Source: Apostichopus leukothele (lineage: Eukaryota > Echinodermata > Holothuroidea > Aspidochirotida > Stichopodidae). Taken from it: a stretch of 20,681 nt of DNA. This document shows, in pieces, positions 1 to 19,391 of the stretch (positions within the stretch are counted from its first letter, which is position 1; every line of letters starts with the position of its first letter). The notes beneath the pieces were generated by a model. The model did no database searches and had not been told where the DNA came from. It saw only the letters and a list, made by a program, of their open reading frames with translations. The translations under genes and the position numbers were made by a program. Where the stretch lies: contig JAAAKB020171612.1 in NCBI GenBank assembly GCA_010014835.2, positions 1 to 20,681 of the forward strand, in the 5' to 3' direction.

Positions 1-1209
1 ATTTAAATTTCACCAGCTTTGTATACTGTCTACAAATTACACTATCATGTTACACCTAAGTACTCAAGCTGTCATAAGCGATAACTAACAGAATGCTAAA
101 AGATAAATTGAACATTTTTAATGACAACTCACCTCTCTTAATCCGTCTTAATCTCCATTCATGTTTCGTATTCTTTCTTCAGTGTGTATACAAGTTTTCC
201 ATGTTTCATTTACATAAACATAACGTTTGGATTTCTATTTCGTTTGTGACGGTGCTTCGGTCAAATATTTTGTCTTATTTTATTTTTATTAAAAGTTATA
301 ATACTCACTTCTATTCGTCATTCTTGTTATGTTATCAATTATTTTTTGACCGATGCAAAATATAATATGTCGAAAACATTCAATTTTCATTGATTTTACT
401 TCTCGATAGGTCTTCCTTGAAAGAAAATTCCCTTTTAAACTTTGGATCAACAGAGTCCGTTGTAAAACTCGAAGATAGCTGAAAAGCAAAAATTTAGCTG
501 AAAAGTTATTTATCTGATTTTCTTTCATGTACGTATCTCTTGTACCCTGGTGACCTTTCCAATCATAATATATCTAATTTTACTACACACATCTTAAAAT
601 ACCTTACTTGAGACGTTTAAATTTCACCAGCTCTACTGTCTACAAATTACACCACCATGTTACACCTCAGTACGCAAACTGTAAGAAGCCATAACCAACA
701 GTTAGAATGTAAAAGATAAATGAAACATTTTAATGACAACTCACCTCTCTTAATCCGTCTTTATCTCCATCATGTTTCGTATTCTTCTTCAGCGGGTACA
801 AGTTTTTCATGTTTCGTTTATCTAAACATAACGTATCGATTTCTCTTTCGTTTGTGACGGTGCTTCGGTTAAATATTTTTTCTAATTTTATTTTTTATTA
901 CAAATTATAATACTCACATTCCTCTTCGTCATTCTTGTAATGTTATCAATTTTTTGCCGATGTCGATCGCAAAATATAATAGGTCGAAAATATGCAATTT
1001 TCATTGACTTTTCTTCTCGATATGTCTTCCTTGAAAGAAAATTTCGCTTTTAATCTTTGGATCATCAGTATCCGTTGTAAAACTCAAAGACAGCTGAAAA
1101 GCAAAAAATTTGCTGAAAAGTGATTTATGTGATATTCTTTCACGTACGTTCCTCTTGTACCATTGTGAGCTTTCCGATCATAATTTATCTTACATTACTG
1201 CAGACATAA

Positions 1210-1459
1210 CAAAATACCGGAAAAGTGTAAATGTACGACAAAAAAACCCAACAACAAACAAACAAAGGTGTAGGATCGTCTCGACATAACCAGTATATGT
1301 TAAACTCGAGATTGTGATCATATTTCTGTGAATTTCGTTCTCAGCTCTCAGGGCTAAAATATTCATCCGTAGGGAATACCTAACTCCTAAAGTTGATTAA
1401 GATATCGTAAGTCGACATATCGAGTATGCTAACCACGAGATTTCGACCTTCCGACCTTT
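1210..1459. repeat. Extension block of long monomer 2
   Basis: This segment of about 250 bp appears at the end of monomer 2 and again at the end of monomer 4, and is absent from monomers 1 and 3. It contains an A/C-rich stretch near 1,235-1,265 with AACAAACAAACAAA, then a block rich in TCGA-type words ending just before the next unit. The A/C-rich stretch resembles a retroposon tail, so the block could be an old insertion copied with the dimer. That origin is inference. Confidence 0.7.
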
Positions 1460-2559
1460 TAATTTCACCAGCTCTATTGTTTACAAATTACAAAGCATGT
1501 TACACCTCAGTACGGAAACTGTATGAAGCGATAACCAACAGTTTAAATGATTAAAGATTAACGGGAAATGTTCATAACAACTCACCTCTCTTAATCCGTC
1601 TTTATCTCCATTCATGTTTCGTATTCATTCTTCAGCCATGTACAAGTTTTTCATGTTTCGTTTACCTAAACATAACGTTTCGATTTCTCCCTCGTTTGTG
1701 ACGGTGCTTCGGTTAAATATACTTTTTTTTTCATTTAAAGTTATAATACTCACTTTCCTCTTCGTCATTCTTGTAATGTTATCAATTTTTGGCCGATATC
1801 GATCGCAAATATAATAGGTCAAAAACATTCGAGTTTCATAGATTTTTCTTCTCGATATGTTTTCCTTGAACGAAAATTTCCCTTTTATTCTTTGAATCAA
1901 CAGAATCCGTTGTAAAACTTGATGACAGCTGAAAAGTAAAAATTTACCTGAGAAATTATTTATGTGATTTTCTTTCATGTTACGTTCCTCTTGTATACCC
2001 TTGTATACCCGACATTTTAATTTCACTGGCTCCACTGTCTACAAATTACTGAGCATATTACAACTAAGTACAAAACGGAAGCTGTTAGAAGCGATAACTA
2101 TTATAACAGTTAGAATGCTAAAAGATTAATGGAACATTTTAATGACAACTCACCTCTCTTAATCCGTCTTTATCTCCATTCAGGTTTTGTATTCTTTCTT
2201 CAGCGTGTACAAGTTTTCCATGTTTCGTTTACCGAAACATAACGTTTGCATTTCTCTTTCGTTTTTGACGGTGCTTCGGTTAAATATTTTGTCTAATTTT
2301 ATTTTTATAAAAAGTTATAATACTCACGTCTTCGTCATTCTTGTTATGATATCAATTTTTTTTCCGACATTTTTTTGTTTTTTGTTGACAAATTGCCCTT
2401 TTAATCTTTGGATCAACAGAGTCCGTTGTAAAACTCGAAGACAGCTGAAAAGCAAACATTTAGCTGAAAATTTACCTATCTGATTTTCTTTCATGTACGT
2501 TCCTCTTGTAACCTGGTGAGCTTTCCAATCATTATTTATATTACATTACTGCACATCAC

Positions 2560-2811
2560 AAAATACTCTAAAAGTGTTAATCTACGACAAACAAACAACA
2601 ACAAACAAACAAAGGTGTAGGAACATCTCGACATAACCAGTATATGTTAAACTCGAGATAGTGATCCTATTTCTGTGAATTTCGCTCTCAGCTCTCATGG
2701 CTAAGAACTTCATCCGCAGGGAATACGTAATTCCTAAAGTTAATTAAGATATCGGAAGTCGACATATCGAGTATACTAACCTCGAGATTTCGACCTATAC
2801 TTCCGACATTT
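2560..2811. repeat. Extension block of long monomer 4
   Basis: Second copy of the extension block in monomer 2, with the same order of landmarks: a (CAAA)-like stretch near 2,590-2,620, a CTCGACATAACCAGTATATG word, and a final GTCGACATATCGAGTAT word before the next unit begins. The two blocks differ at scattered positions, about as much as the rest of the monomers, which suggests they were duplicated together with them. Confidence 0.7.
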
Positions 2812-3419
2812 TAATTTCCCTAGCTTCATTGTCTATACAAATTACAATAACATTTTACACCTAAGTACTCAAGCTGTAAGAAGCGATAACCAACAGAATG
2901 CTAAAAGATAAATGGAACATTTTAATGACAACTCACCTCTCTTAATCCGTCTTTATCTCCATTCAGGTTTCGTATTCTTCTCGGCGTGTACAAGTTTTTC
3001 ATGTTTCGTTTATCTAAACATAACGTATCGATTTCTATTTCGTTTGTGACGGTGCTTCGGTTAAATATTTTTTCTAATTTTTATATTTATTAAAAGTTAC
3101 AATACTCACTTTCCTCTTCGTCATTCTTGTCATGCTATAAATTTTTTGCCGATTTCGATCGCAAATGTAATAGGTCGAAAACATTCAATTTTTCTTCTCG
3201 ATACGTTTTCCTTAAAAGAAAATTTCCCTTTTATCCTTTGAATCAACAGAGTCCGTTGTAAAACTCAAAGACAGCTGAAAGCAAAAATTTAGCTGACAAG
3301 TTATTTATGTGATATTCTTTCACGTACGTTCCTCTTGTACCCTTGTGAGCTTTCCAATCATAATTTATATTAAATTTACTGCACACATCACAAAAATGCC
3401 TTTAAAATAAAAATGAATG

Positions 3420-3560
3420 CACACAATTTAAAGAGAGGGTACGGGCGTGTCGACATAACAAGTATGATCAATTCGAGATGGCTACAATTTCTCTTCAACT
3501 CGACGTGTGGAGTATGCTAACTTCGTTATGGTGTCCTTATTGTTATGCGTTTCGTTCTTA
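3420..3560. repeat. Degenerate end of the array, weak third extension block
   Basis: After monomer 5 the sequence keeps a faint echo of the extension block: a GTCGACATAACAAGTATG word near 3,449 and a TGGAGTATGCTAAC word near 3,505 match the order seen in the two full blocks, but the CAAA stretch is lost. I read this as the decayed right edge of the array. A partial anchor (AATGACGACTCACCT, about 3,692-3,706) may mark a sixth, largely unrecognisable monomer. Confidence 0.4.
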
Positions 3561-4460
3561 ACAGTGGAAAGGAAAGATGTCTATTCTCAAGAATTATTAT
3601 TTAACGTATAATGGTCTGATAGACTTGTATGTGTACGTGTTTTTTTTTATTATTTGAAAGAATATATCATTATCGGGAAATAAATATCTTGAATGACGAC
3701 TCACCTTGTTTCATTTGTTTACTATGATTCTGAAATATTTACAATATTCTTCATTCTGCCAGTAATTCCTTTTATAGTTCTTCTTCTCATCTTACGTAAT
3801 ATTTCGCGAACGCTTTCGGATTTTCACGATATGTGGGTCGTTGAATCGTCGGTTCTTAACTACGACTGTGATATCCTAGTATATATCAGTATATGTTATA
3901 CATTTAAAGAGACCACTGGTTTACTACATCATATTTCCAAGAGGAGAAAGTTTCGATAACTTTGACAATTACAAATGTGGTGAAGGTGTTGAACATGCTT
4001 GAGTGGTTGTTCCAAGCTTGAGCTTTAAATCATACATTAACTGCTTAAAAAAAGTTAGAAAAGTTTAATTTCTTAACGAAACCAAAGCGTTGTCTGAATT
4101 GAAATTCTATGCATATTATATCTTTAGCCATTACTGTGTCTAAGCCTATAGGGTTCCGTTCAATAAACACCGTATCGGAACCTCTTTCTTCTTCTTCTGT
4201 GTTCCTTTTGTCTGATAACTATTGTAAGTTTACTACCTTAAACAATCACTTGTAAAATTGCATTCGAGACACTTACCAATTGGTATAAGAGATTTTCAGA
4301 AGTCATTCCTGTGAAACTACCGTACCAGTATAGTCCTGCTTCTTCATCGTGTTGTTGCAGTAAATGAATGTCAACTATGTCAGTGTATAAATGAACGTAT
4401 GACGTTGCTGTGCTCACTTAACTCTTGTATCTTCTATGACGAAACAATGAAGTGCTTACT
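3561..4460. other. No recognised gene
   Basis: AT-rich sequence without recognisable genes. An 88-codon open frame on the plus strand (3693-3959) has no start context, domain or composition that I can link to a protein, and I treat it as chance. On the minus strand there is a donor-like AAG|GTGAGT at about 3,697-3,705, in the same local context as the donor-like site in each tandem monomer. No matching exon can be defined. Confidence 0.5.
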
Positions 4461-4467
4461 GTCACGA

Positions 4468-4720
4468 TATAAAGCGCGTTGCGCTTACTGTTGTCAACCA
4501 ATCAGACGAACACTCAAAAGTACCTTCCTACGCCACTGGCTGAATCTATGGCAACCACGTGGATTTCCGCGACGTTGCGTATTAAGAGAGTGAGTTGGCT
4601 TCAAATGACGCTGTTCTTCAATACGCTTGAACAAGACTGTAACCAGTGTGGGTAGGTGCCTGGTTACGGGATGAAGTGCCTACGTAACTAATGACGTCAT
4701 AAGTTCAAAGGTCAGACGTC
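4468..4720. promoter_or_regulatory. Cluster of promoter/enhancer-like sites
   Basis: In about 250 bp there are: TATAAAG at 4468-4474; a small GC-rich hairpin AAGCGC-gtt-GCGCTT at 4472-4486; CCAAT at 4498-4502; the E-box CACGTG at 4556-4561; a perfect CRE palindrome TGACGTCA at 4692-4699; and AGTTCAAAGGTCA at 4702-4714, which matches the DR1 half-site arrangement bound by HNF4/RXR-type nuclear receptors. The local base composition is less AT-rich than the flanks. Each site alone is weak evidence; the density is what makes it worth listing. No transcript start or gene can be tied to it, and its orientation is unknown. Confidence 0.35.
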
Positions 4721-5410
4721 AAATAAAATATTATTATGCGCATACCAAAATGACAAATTACAGAAACTTACTAGCCTTCTCCATTTAGTACACCTTATAG
4801 TGTACCAGACTTGTTAAGTTTATATTACATTAATTAATATAACACGACAAAAAAGTCACATGGTCAGCGGAGGTCAAACTTGGCCATGTATGTGCCCGTA
4901 ATAAAATGGGGACATGACGGAAAATGTCTCGCACATTTCTTTAATCTTAAAGGGATATTCCGGTGGCTGAAGTTGATTGCTTGACTGAATATTACTTGAC
5001 ATGGAAAACTTTAAAGTATTGAAGAAAACTGTTCTTGTGGTTATAATGTAGGCCTATACACATGACAAAGCGACAGAATATATCTGGAAGTGTCATAACC
5101 AGATAGGAAGTAACGAATGTTGGAAGGAAATGTTTCAACGTATGTTTAGAGCGTATTAATTAACGTAAAGGTCAATGTCATAAGGTTAGTGACGTTCAAT
5201 TCCCCTTGTATTTCAAAACATAACGATAACTACAGATGTGATTTCGGAGTGAAAGTTTGGGCTTATAAAACATACTCAAATTTTGGGATGAGATCTGCAA
5301 CTCCATGGATTACGTAAGTGTTACGGTTTTTGGTGCAAATTGCACAACAAATTATGTGATGAGGGTGTACACTTACTTGAGCAAACCAAACCATGTGAGT
5401 CCACCTGGGC
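4721..5410. other. No recognised gene; contains one copy of a short dispersed motif
   Basis: No credible coding frame is seen. The word CTTAAAGGGATATTCCGG at 4946-4963 resembles CTTAAAGGAGTATTCCAG at 7080-7097. Motifs of this kind often mark the edge of small dispersed repeats in invertebrate genomes, but no terminal inverted repeats or full element could be traced here. Confidence 0.4.
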
Positions 5411-5425
5411 TTATACATGGACAGA

Positions 5426-5469
5426 ATGAATATTCATGAATTAACGTACGGCCCATTGGAAATGGGCCG
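5426..5469. repeat. Palindrome and adjacent strong hairpin
   Basis: ATGAATATTCAT at 5426-5437 is a perfect 12-bp palindrome. It is followed 11 bp later by a 9-bp perfect inverted repeat, CGGCCCATT and AATGGGCCG, at 5449-5457 and 5461-5469, with a 3-nt loop. The hairpin lies just upstream of the pyrimidine-rich and (AAAC)n stretch, so it may be part of the same mobile element. No function is evident. Confidence 0.7.
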
Positions 5470-5607
5470 ACGTTGTCAGTCCAATGGGTTTAGCGCCTGT
5501 TACTCTTTTGTTCTTTTCAATCTGTTCAGTTCTATTATGTCTTCTCTTTTACTTTTTTGTATTTTGAACAATCTGAGTGCAAATAAAACAAACAAACAAA
5601 CAAATAC
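5470..5607 (+). mobile_element. Probable non-LTR retroposon 3' end
   Basis: A T-rich stretch leads into TGAGTGCAAATAAAACAAAC and then a short (AAAC)n run ending near 5,607. A simple A-rich tandem tail after an AATAAA-like word is typical of LINE or SINE 3' ends. I cannot identify the family or the 5' end. An 80-codon plus-strand frame over it (5417-5659) has no recognisable domain and is probably incidental. Confidence 0.45.
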
Positions 5608-8415
5608 ATATCTAGTGACTACCAGTCCCTGTGCCAATTCATATGCCACTACAAAATGAAAAGTTTCATGTACTACCCTAATAGATTATTCACATAATAT
5701 GCACACATAACAAACGTCTACTTCTGTTAGGTATTCCGTGTCGCACGTAGATGGGGTACCATGGGGGAATCACGATGTTTGTACTGAGTGTGGATGGGGC
5801 AGCTAAGATGTTATTTCTTCCATTGATCGGTGTAAGGGGTCCCTCACCCTTTGAGACATTTTGATATATTGGATGGTGCGTAAATGTAATATGGTGCTAC
5901 AGTTTTCAACTTTGTAACATTGTAGTAGAATTTCGGCTATTTAGTTTGTATAGTTCATACATGGTAGGCTATATATTTACCTTGAATTAGGATTTTTGGT
6001 AATTGTCTGCCCATTGGGAGATGATCCACTGATTTTGTTTGGGGGGGGGGGGTGTGCTGCAGTCCTTCAAGAAGTATGTGACTGCACCACAAACTGGTAG
6101 ATGGTCTTCCAATTGACTTTCCTTTGAAGTATTGTCTATGAAGTGTCATATCGTCTACTAAGAGAAACCCAAACCATTTGCTCATCTCTACTTTCTCTAT
6201 CATCCTGAACAGCAATAAATATGTTAACATGAATTTTAACTCTCATAATAAACAAAAAACCCCATCAAATTTGGATTTTCTTGTGTCATTTATTAATGCT
6301 CGACAACCTACACAAACTACTCATCCGTATTAAAAATAACTTCAACAATGAAACTTATGAAATGTTACATATTATGACAGGTAAAAGTGTTTCTAATGGC
6401 TACAATCTGACCCAGTACTCACACACCTCGATATGTAGGAAGGCAATACAGTAGCAAGCTACTGGCCGTCGAATGAACGTTATGTCAGATGCAAGAAGCT
6501 TCCAATGGAAACTGCTGACCATTTCATTTCCTTTCCATATAAATAAATACTCAGTTCACAACCAAAACCAAAGCGGAAAAAATAAATTATTATATTAATT
6601 TCCAAAACTTTCGTCCAAACAGTTTAAGTTGAAAGTATAGGAATCACACACTACTAACAGTATAGTAAGTAACATTTATTTAGTGTTGCATATACCATGC
6701 CTCTATTTGTACCCACTATTCTTGCTATTATTTCCAACTTTTCCTTAGTAATGAACCTCAACAGTAAGCAAACATGTCAGTTCAATGAGTCTTTATCTAC
6801 AAAAATCAATGGATTTGTATCAATTCAAACTGCATCCACCAATGACGAACGTAGTTCACACATGTAAAACAAGTACACAATAAAAGTCAAAAAGGAAAAA
6901 CAAAACCTTGCAAAGTAACTTGAAGTCTTAAAAGGATGTCTTCAGGCACAAAATAAGAAAGGGAGGGAGGAGGGGCATTCTGTTTGACTATATGAAGTTA
7001 TTTCAGTTGCTGGCTTCTATATAACATTGGATTAAGGTTAACATTCAGCTCTACAATGAGGAGCTACTGTCATCCTCAACTTAAAGGAGTATTCCAGAAT
7101 AAATACTTTGGTGCCTAAAGTCTTCCTTTGACCGCATTCTTGTAGCATCCAGTCCATGACTGACTACCATTATCAGTACGGTACCTTTAAATATGAAACA
7201 AATATTACTAATTTCCGCATGTCAAACCAACAAATCTCACTTTCAGATGATTTTCAAAGCTACACAACAAAATATGGCTTAATAATTACATTGTAAACTG
7301 GAAACTTACTGGTTTTTTAATGAATCGTTAGAGGAAAATAAAAACACTCATTTCATGGCACATACCTTGGGTGATTGTCTTAATGTTATACACTGGAAAA
7401 AATGGTAAACTGGTGATGTACATATAACATCAAAGTCAAAAGTTGTATTCTTTTTCAGTTTTAAGTTTAGATTTTTTTTTTGTGGTAATAGTCTTCTTTC
7501 CCTTCATTATTTTTTACATTCTTGTCACGAAAGAAAGCCTACTATTTTTTCAGTGATTTACAGATATATGCACAGTCATAAAGACAAGTGAAGTTGTGAG
7601 TTTTTTTTGAAGATGTGATAAAGACACATTGCCATCCACTATTAGTTAGAGACATTGGCAGCTAGATGCGAGAAGTAACCAATAACATCGATAAAAAACG
7701 TAATGCTTCATAATGGACACCAATGCCTAGTGTAAAAAAAAAAAAAAAACTTATGCATAACTAATGCGCAGTACGCATCCTGAAAAAATAACAAATTTAA
7801 ATGTGCAATGCATTCCAAATGCAGCCGATCATGATGTAATATCACATGACACATGTCTCGTATCTATTCAATTATTCAAACAAAATTGCTGTTCTCTATC
7901 AACCGTTTCCTTTTCCGACTCCAACATGTAAAGGAAGCGGATTAAAACATTTTAATAGAAAAATAATTCTGTGTGACCAGTGACTGCTTCTTTTTTTTAT
8001 CTAAGCTGATAGAGAGACCATTAAACTCAGGGTACTGTCTTAATTGAAATAAGCCATCTAATTAGTACACACGAGGGTTCCCTTAATGGGATAACACTGT
8101 CCATTTGTGCAAAAAAAAGGCATTTACGAATACAGTGACATTTTGGTGCCCCACAGAAACAGAGTCTATGTATATAAAAAAAAAAAAACATGTGTTTGAC
8201 AGTGCTCTGAGATTGCTGACGACATCAAGCGACTACAAATTACCTCCTTTTTAGTTTGTAATTCTTGTCACTTCATCCTTTGACCACATTTGAGACATTA
8301 GGGGCAGTAACCAAAACAACATTTGAAGTGAATTCCAAGTACACTGGGAGTTTCATCTGCCATGCAAAACAACTAAACCATGTCCATCTCCATTGTAAAT
8401 ATCAATAGTAAACAT
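5608..8415. other. No recognised gene; intergenic or distal 3' region of the helicase gene
   Basis: No coding region could be supported. The stretch has a G12 run at 6041-6052, poly(A)/poly(T) runs near 7,734 and 8,177, and a second CTTAAAGG-type motif at 7080-7097. A 91-codon minus-strand frame (5955-6230) runs into the G12 tract and has no recognised motif. Longer helicase 3' UTR forms could extend here, since further minus-strand AATAAA words exist (for example at 6289-6294), but nothing proves it. Confidence 0.4.
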
Positions 8416-8437
8416 CCACACTCTATACACAATATAG

Positions 8438-8443
8438 TTTATT
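8438..8443 (-). terminator. Candidate polyadenylation signal (AATAAA) of the helicase gene
   Basis: Read on the minus strand, AATAAA lies 215 bases after the helicase stop codon, and cleavage would be expected 10-30 bases further on (about 8,410-8,430). It is the first canonical signal I found downstream of the stop, giving a short 3' UTR of roughly 230-250 nt. Later signals could be used instead. Confidence 0.4.
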
Positions 8444-8657
8444 TTGAAACTCTTTTAACAAAAAACAGGAATAAGAAAAAATGTAAAGGTTGAAAGCTAC
8501 TCAAATTAAAATTCTAACCATTCATCAAATACAGCACAAATAACACCTTGAGACAAGTACATAGCGTTGACGAGACTACTCCTTCAAGCACACTGCCCTC
8601 AACTTCTAAAACAAAATTAAAGGTTCTATTCCCCCTTTTAGTAAATCCTTGTTTGTC

Positions 8658-18335
<9,678 letters not shown>

Positions 18336-18545
18336 CTCCTCTTTGGGGGTACGACGTGGTCGACGACGGTATCTTGGTTGATAGCCTTGCTGACTATCCT
18401 CGCCTGGTTCGCCATTCTCCTCCCTGTTCTCTTTGTTCTCTTCTCCCTCACGGGGTCGGTTGTTACGATAGCGGTTACGATTACGGTATGGACCACGGCG
18501 GCGACGTGGGCCCTCACCATCGCCCTGATTTTCATCTTCCTGTAC
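18336..18545 (-). CDS. YBX1: Y-box protein tail, second visible exon
   Basis: Seventy codons, phase 0-0, acceptor TTATTCCTGCAG and donor GAGGAG|GTAAGG. The protein starts VQEDENQGDGEG, then PRRRRGPYRNRNRYRNNRPR, an acidic block (EGEENKENREENGEPGEDS) and a second basic/aromatic island (YQPRYRRRPRRTP) ending KEE. Alternating acidic and Arg/aromatic islands are the hallmark of the C-terminal domain of Y-box proteins, which package mRNA in the cytoplasm. No stop codon lies in the exon, so at least one more exon is needed; I could not identify it. Other open frames over this exon are shadows. Confidence 0.82.
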
Positions 18546-18809
18546 CTGCAGGAATAAAACGTTTTTTTTTCAAAGTTTGCTACTAAAGTTACATATCTCC
18601 ATATAAAGTTTCTGTGTTTCGAGTACATTAAAAAAGATGTAACTGGTTTGTAGCATTTTGTATTCCATCAGATTGATGTACCTAAAGAAATTGGATCCCT
18701 GTGAAAGGTGCATTTTTTTTCTGAGTTTGAATTAGTCGCACGTTCCGGACACATTTGTAATCAAATATTTGAAGGAAAGATAGAGGACCAGGCGAATAAA
18801 ACATTACAT

Positions 18810-18954
18810 TAATGTAGTGGGAATCAAAATAAAATAAAACTAAAATAAAACTGTTAGCAAACTGCTTATCCACTAGAGAGCCTGTGTAAGAGAATGTGTA
18901 AAAGTAAGTTGGCCTGACGTTTCGATCCTAGCAGGATCTTCTAATGTAGTGGGA
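18810..18954 (-). mobile_element. Short retroposed insert with 13-bp target-site duplication
   Basis: TAATGTAGTGGGA occurs at 18810-18822 and again at 18942-18954, bracketing a 119-bp insert (18823-18941). On the minus strand the insert starts with GAAGATCCTGCTAGGATCG, with an inverted-repeat core at 18924-18938, and ends in a T-rich tandem tail of TTTTA-like units before the second direct repeat. A 3' simple tail with a 13-bp duplication is typical of target-primed retroposition, so this is probably a 5'-truncated non-LTR or Penelope-like copy or a SINE. From memory, the GATCCTGCTAGGATCGAAACG word is common in marine invertebrate repeats; I cannot confirm this here. Confidence 0.6.
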
Positions 18955-18975
18955 CACGAAATTCCACAAGAAACG

Positions 18976-19122
18976 ATGTAGTGACGTCGGAGGAAAGAGA
19001 CAAATTTAGTGTCGCTTTTGCCTCTGAAGTAAATCACTGAAAGGTTTATCTCCCCTCAACCGACTCAACAAAACTCTTCCTGGGAGGATGACCAGAAAGA
19101 GACTTGTTTAAGAGGGGGGTGC
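18976..19122. repeat. Diverged repeat copy B
   Basis: Partner of copy A. It lies about 140 bp downstream of the first visible Y-box exon on the minus strand. The shared block ends sharply at ATGTAGTGACG on its left side, where copy A and copy B flanks become unrelated. Either both are copies of one dispersed element, or exon and intron were duplicated together; the sharp left edge favours a dispersed element. Confidence 0.7.
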
Positions 19123-19263
19123 CACTGCAGAAAGCAAACCGGGTATTTTTAAGTAAACAAAATGATCATCAATGCGGAAAGGATGAAATAGGTAGACAAT
19201 CGGCGAAAAGCTATCAAACAGTTTCAAAGGTTTTACTTAAATCAACTCCTAAAGCTGTCTCAC

Positions 19264-19391
19264 CTCTCCATCTTGTTGGCTTCTTGGTCGACGGGGGCGA
19301 TAGCGTCTCCTTCGGTAACCCCCTTGACGACCATCTTTGTTGTTGTTGTCTCCTCTTTCATTACCCTCCTCCCCATTCTGTACTTGAGCAC
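19264..19391 (-). CDS. YBX1: Y-box protein tail, first visible exon
   Basis: The acceptor is TAATTTCAG and the donor GAG|GTGAGA. Two bases complete a split codon (probably Gly), then 42 codons encode AQVQNGEEGNERGDNNNKDG followed by the basic island YRRRRYRPRRPR and SQQDGE in phase 0, joining the next exon in frame (DGE-VQED). The acidic-then-basic pattern repeats that of the following exon, so the two may have arisen by exon duplication. The cold-shock domain that defines the family is not in the window and should lie beyond 20,681 on the minus strand. Confidence 0.8.

Larger units (their letters stand above)
1..3420. repeat. Tandem array of five diverged monomers with dimeric higher-order structure
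   Basis: Five copies of one unit lie head to tail, starting near 5, 619, 1460, 2018 and 2812. The shared anchor CTCACCTCTCTTAATCCG begins at 128, 740, 1581, 2149 and 2932, giving spacings of 612, 841, 568 and 783. Copies 2 and 4 are long because each carries the same extra block before the next unit; copies 1 and 3 lack it. The array is therefore built from short-plus-long dimers of about 1,453 and 1,351 bp. The copies differ by many point changes and small indels, so the array is not recent. The left edge is cut by the window. No known satellite family is recognised. Confidence 0.9.

Noticed and set aside
289-2035. Minus-strand frames of 79 and 136 codons in monomers 1 and 3 as a tandem gene family
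   Set aside because: The same frame is interrupted in the other monomers and the changes look neutral; similarity is explained by the repeat itself.
1-3420. CRISPR-like or prokaryotic repeat array
   Set aside because: Units are 560-840 bp, diverged along their whole length and have no constant short repeat with unique spacers.
3693-3959. 88-codon plus-strand frame as a small membrane protein
   Set aside because: Hydrophobic content is what AT-rich DNA gives by chance; no start context, splice support or homology is visible.
5354-5440. GTGATGA as a box C of a C/D snoRNA
   Set aside because: No box D (CTGA) or terminal stem at the right distance. A similar ATGATGA in intron 13,390 (minus strand) also lacks box D.
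5955-6230. 91-codon minus-strand frame as a possible transposase or reverse transcriptase fragment
   Set aside because: No catalytic motif or domain could be named, and the frame crosses a G12 run that alone gives the Pro stretch.
18911-18940. tRNA-like B box (GTTTCGATCC) suggesting a tRNA or tRNA-derived SINE
   Set aside because: No matching A box, acceptor stem or cloverleaf was found at the expected distance; the similarity lies in a palindromic core of the insert.
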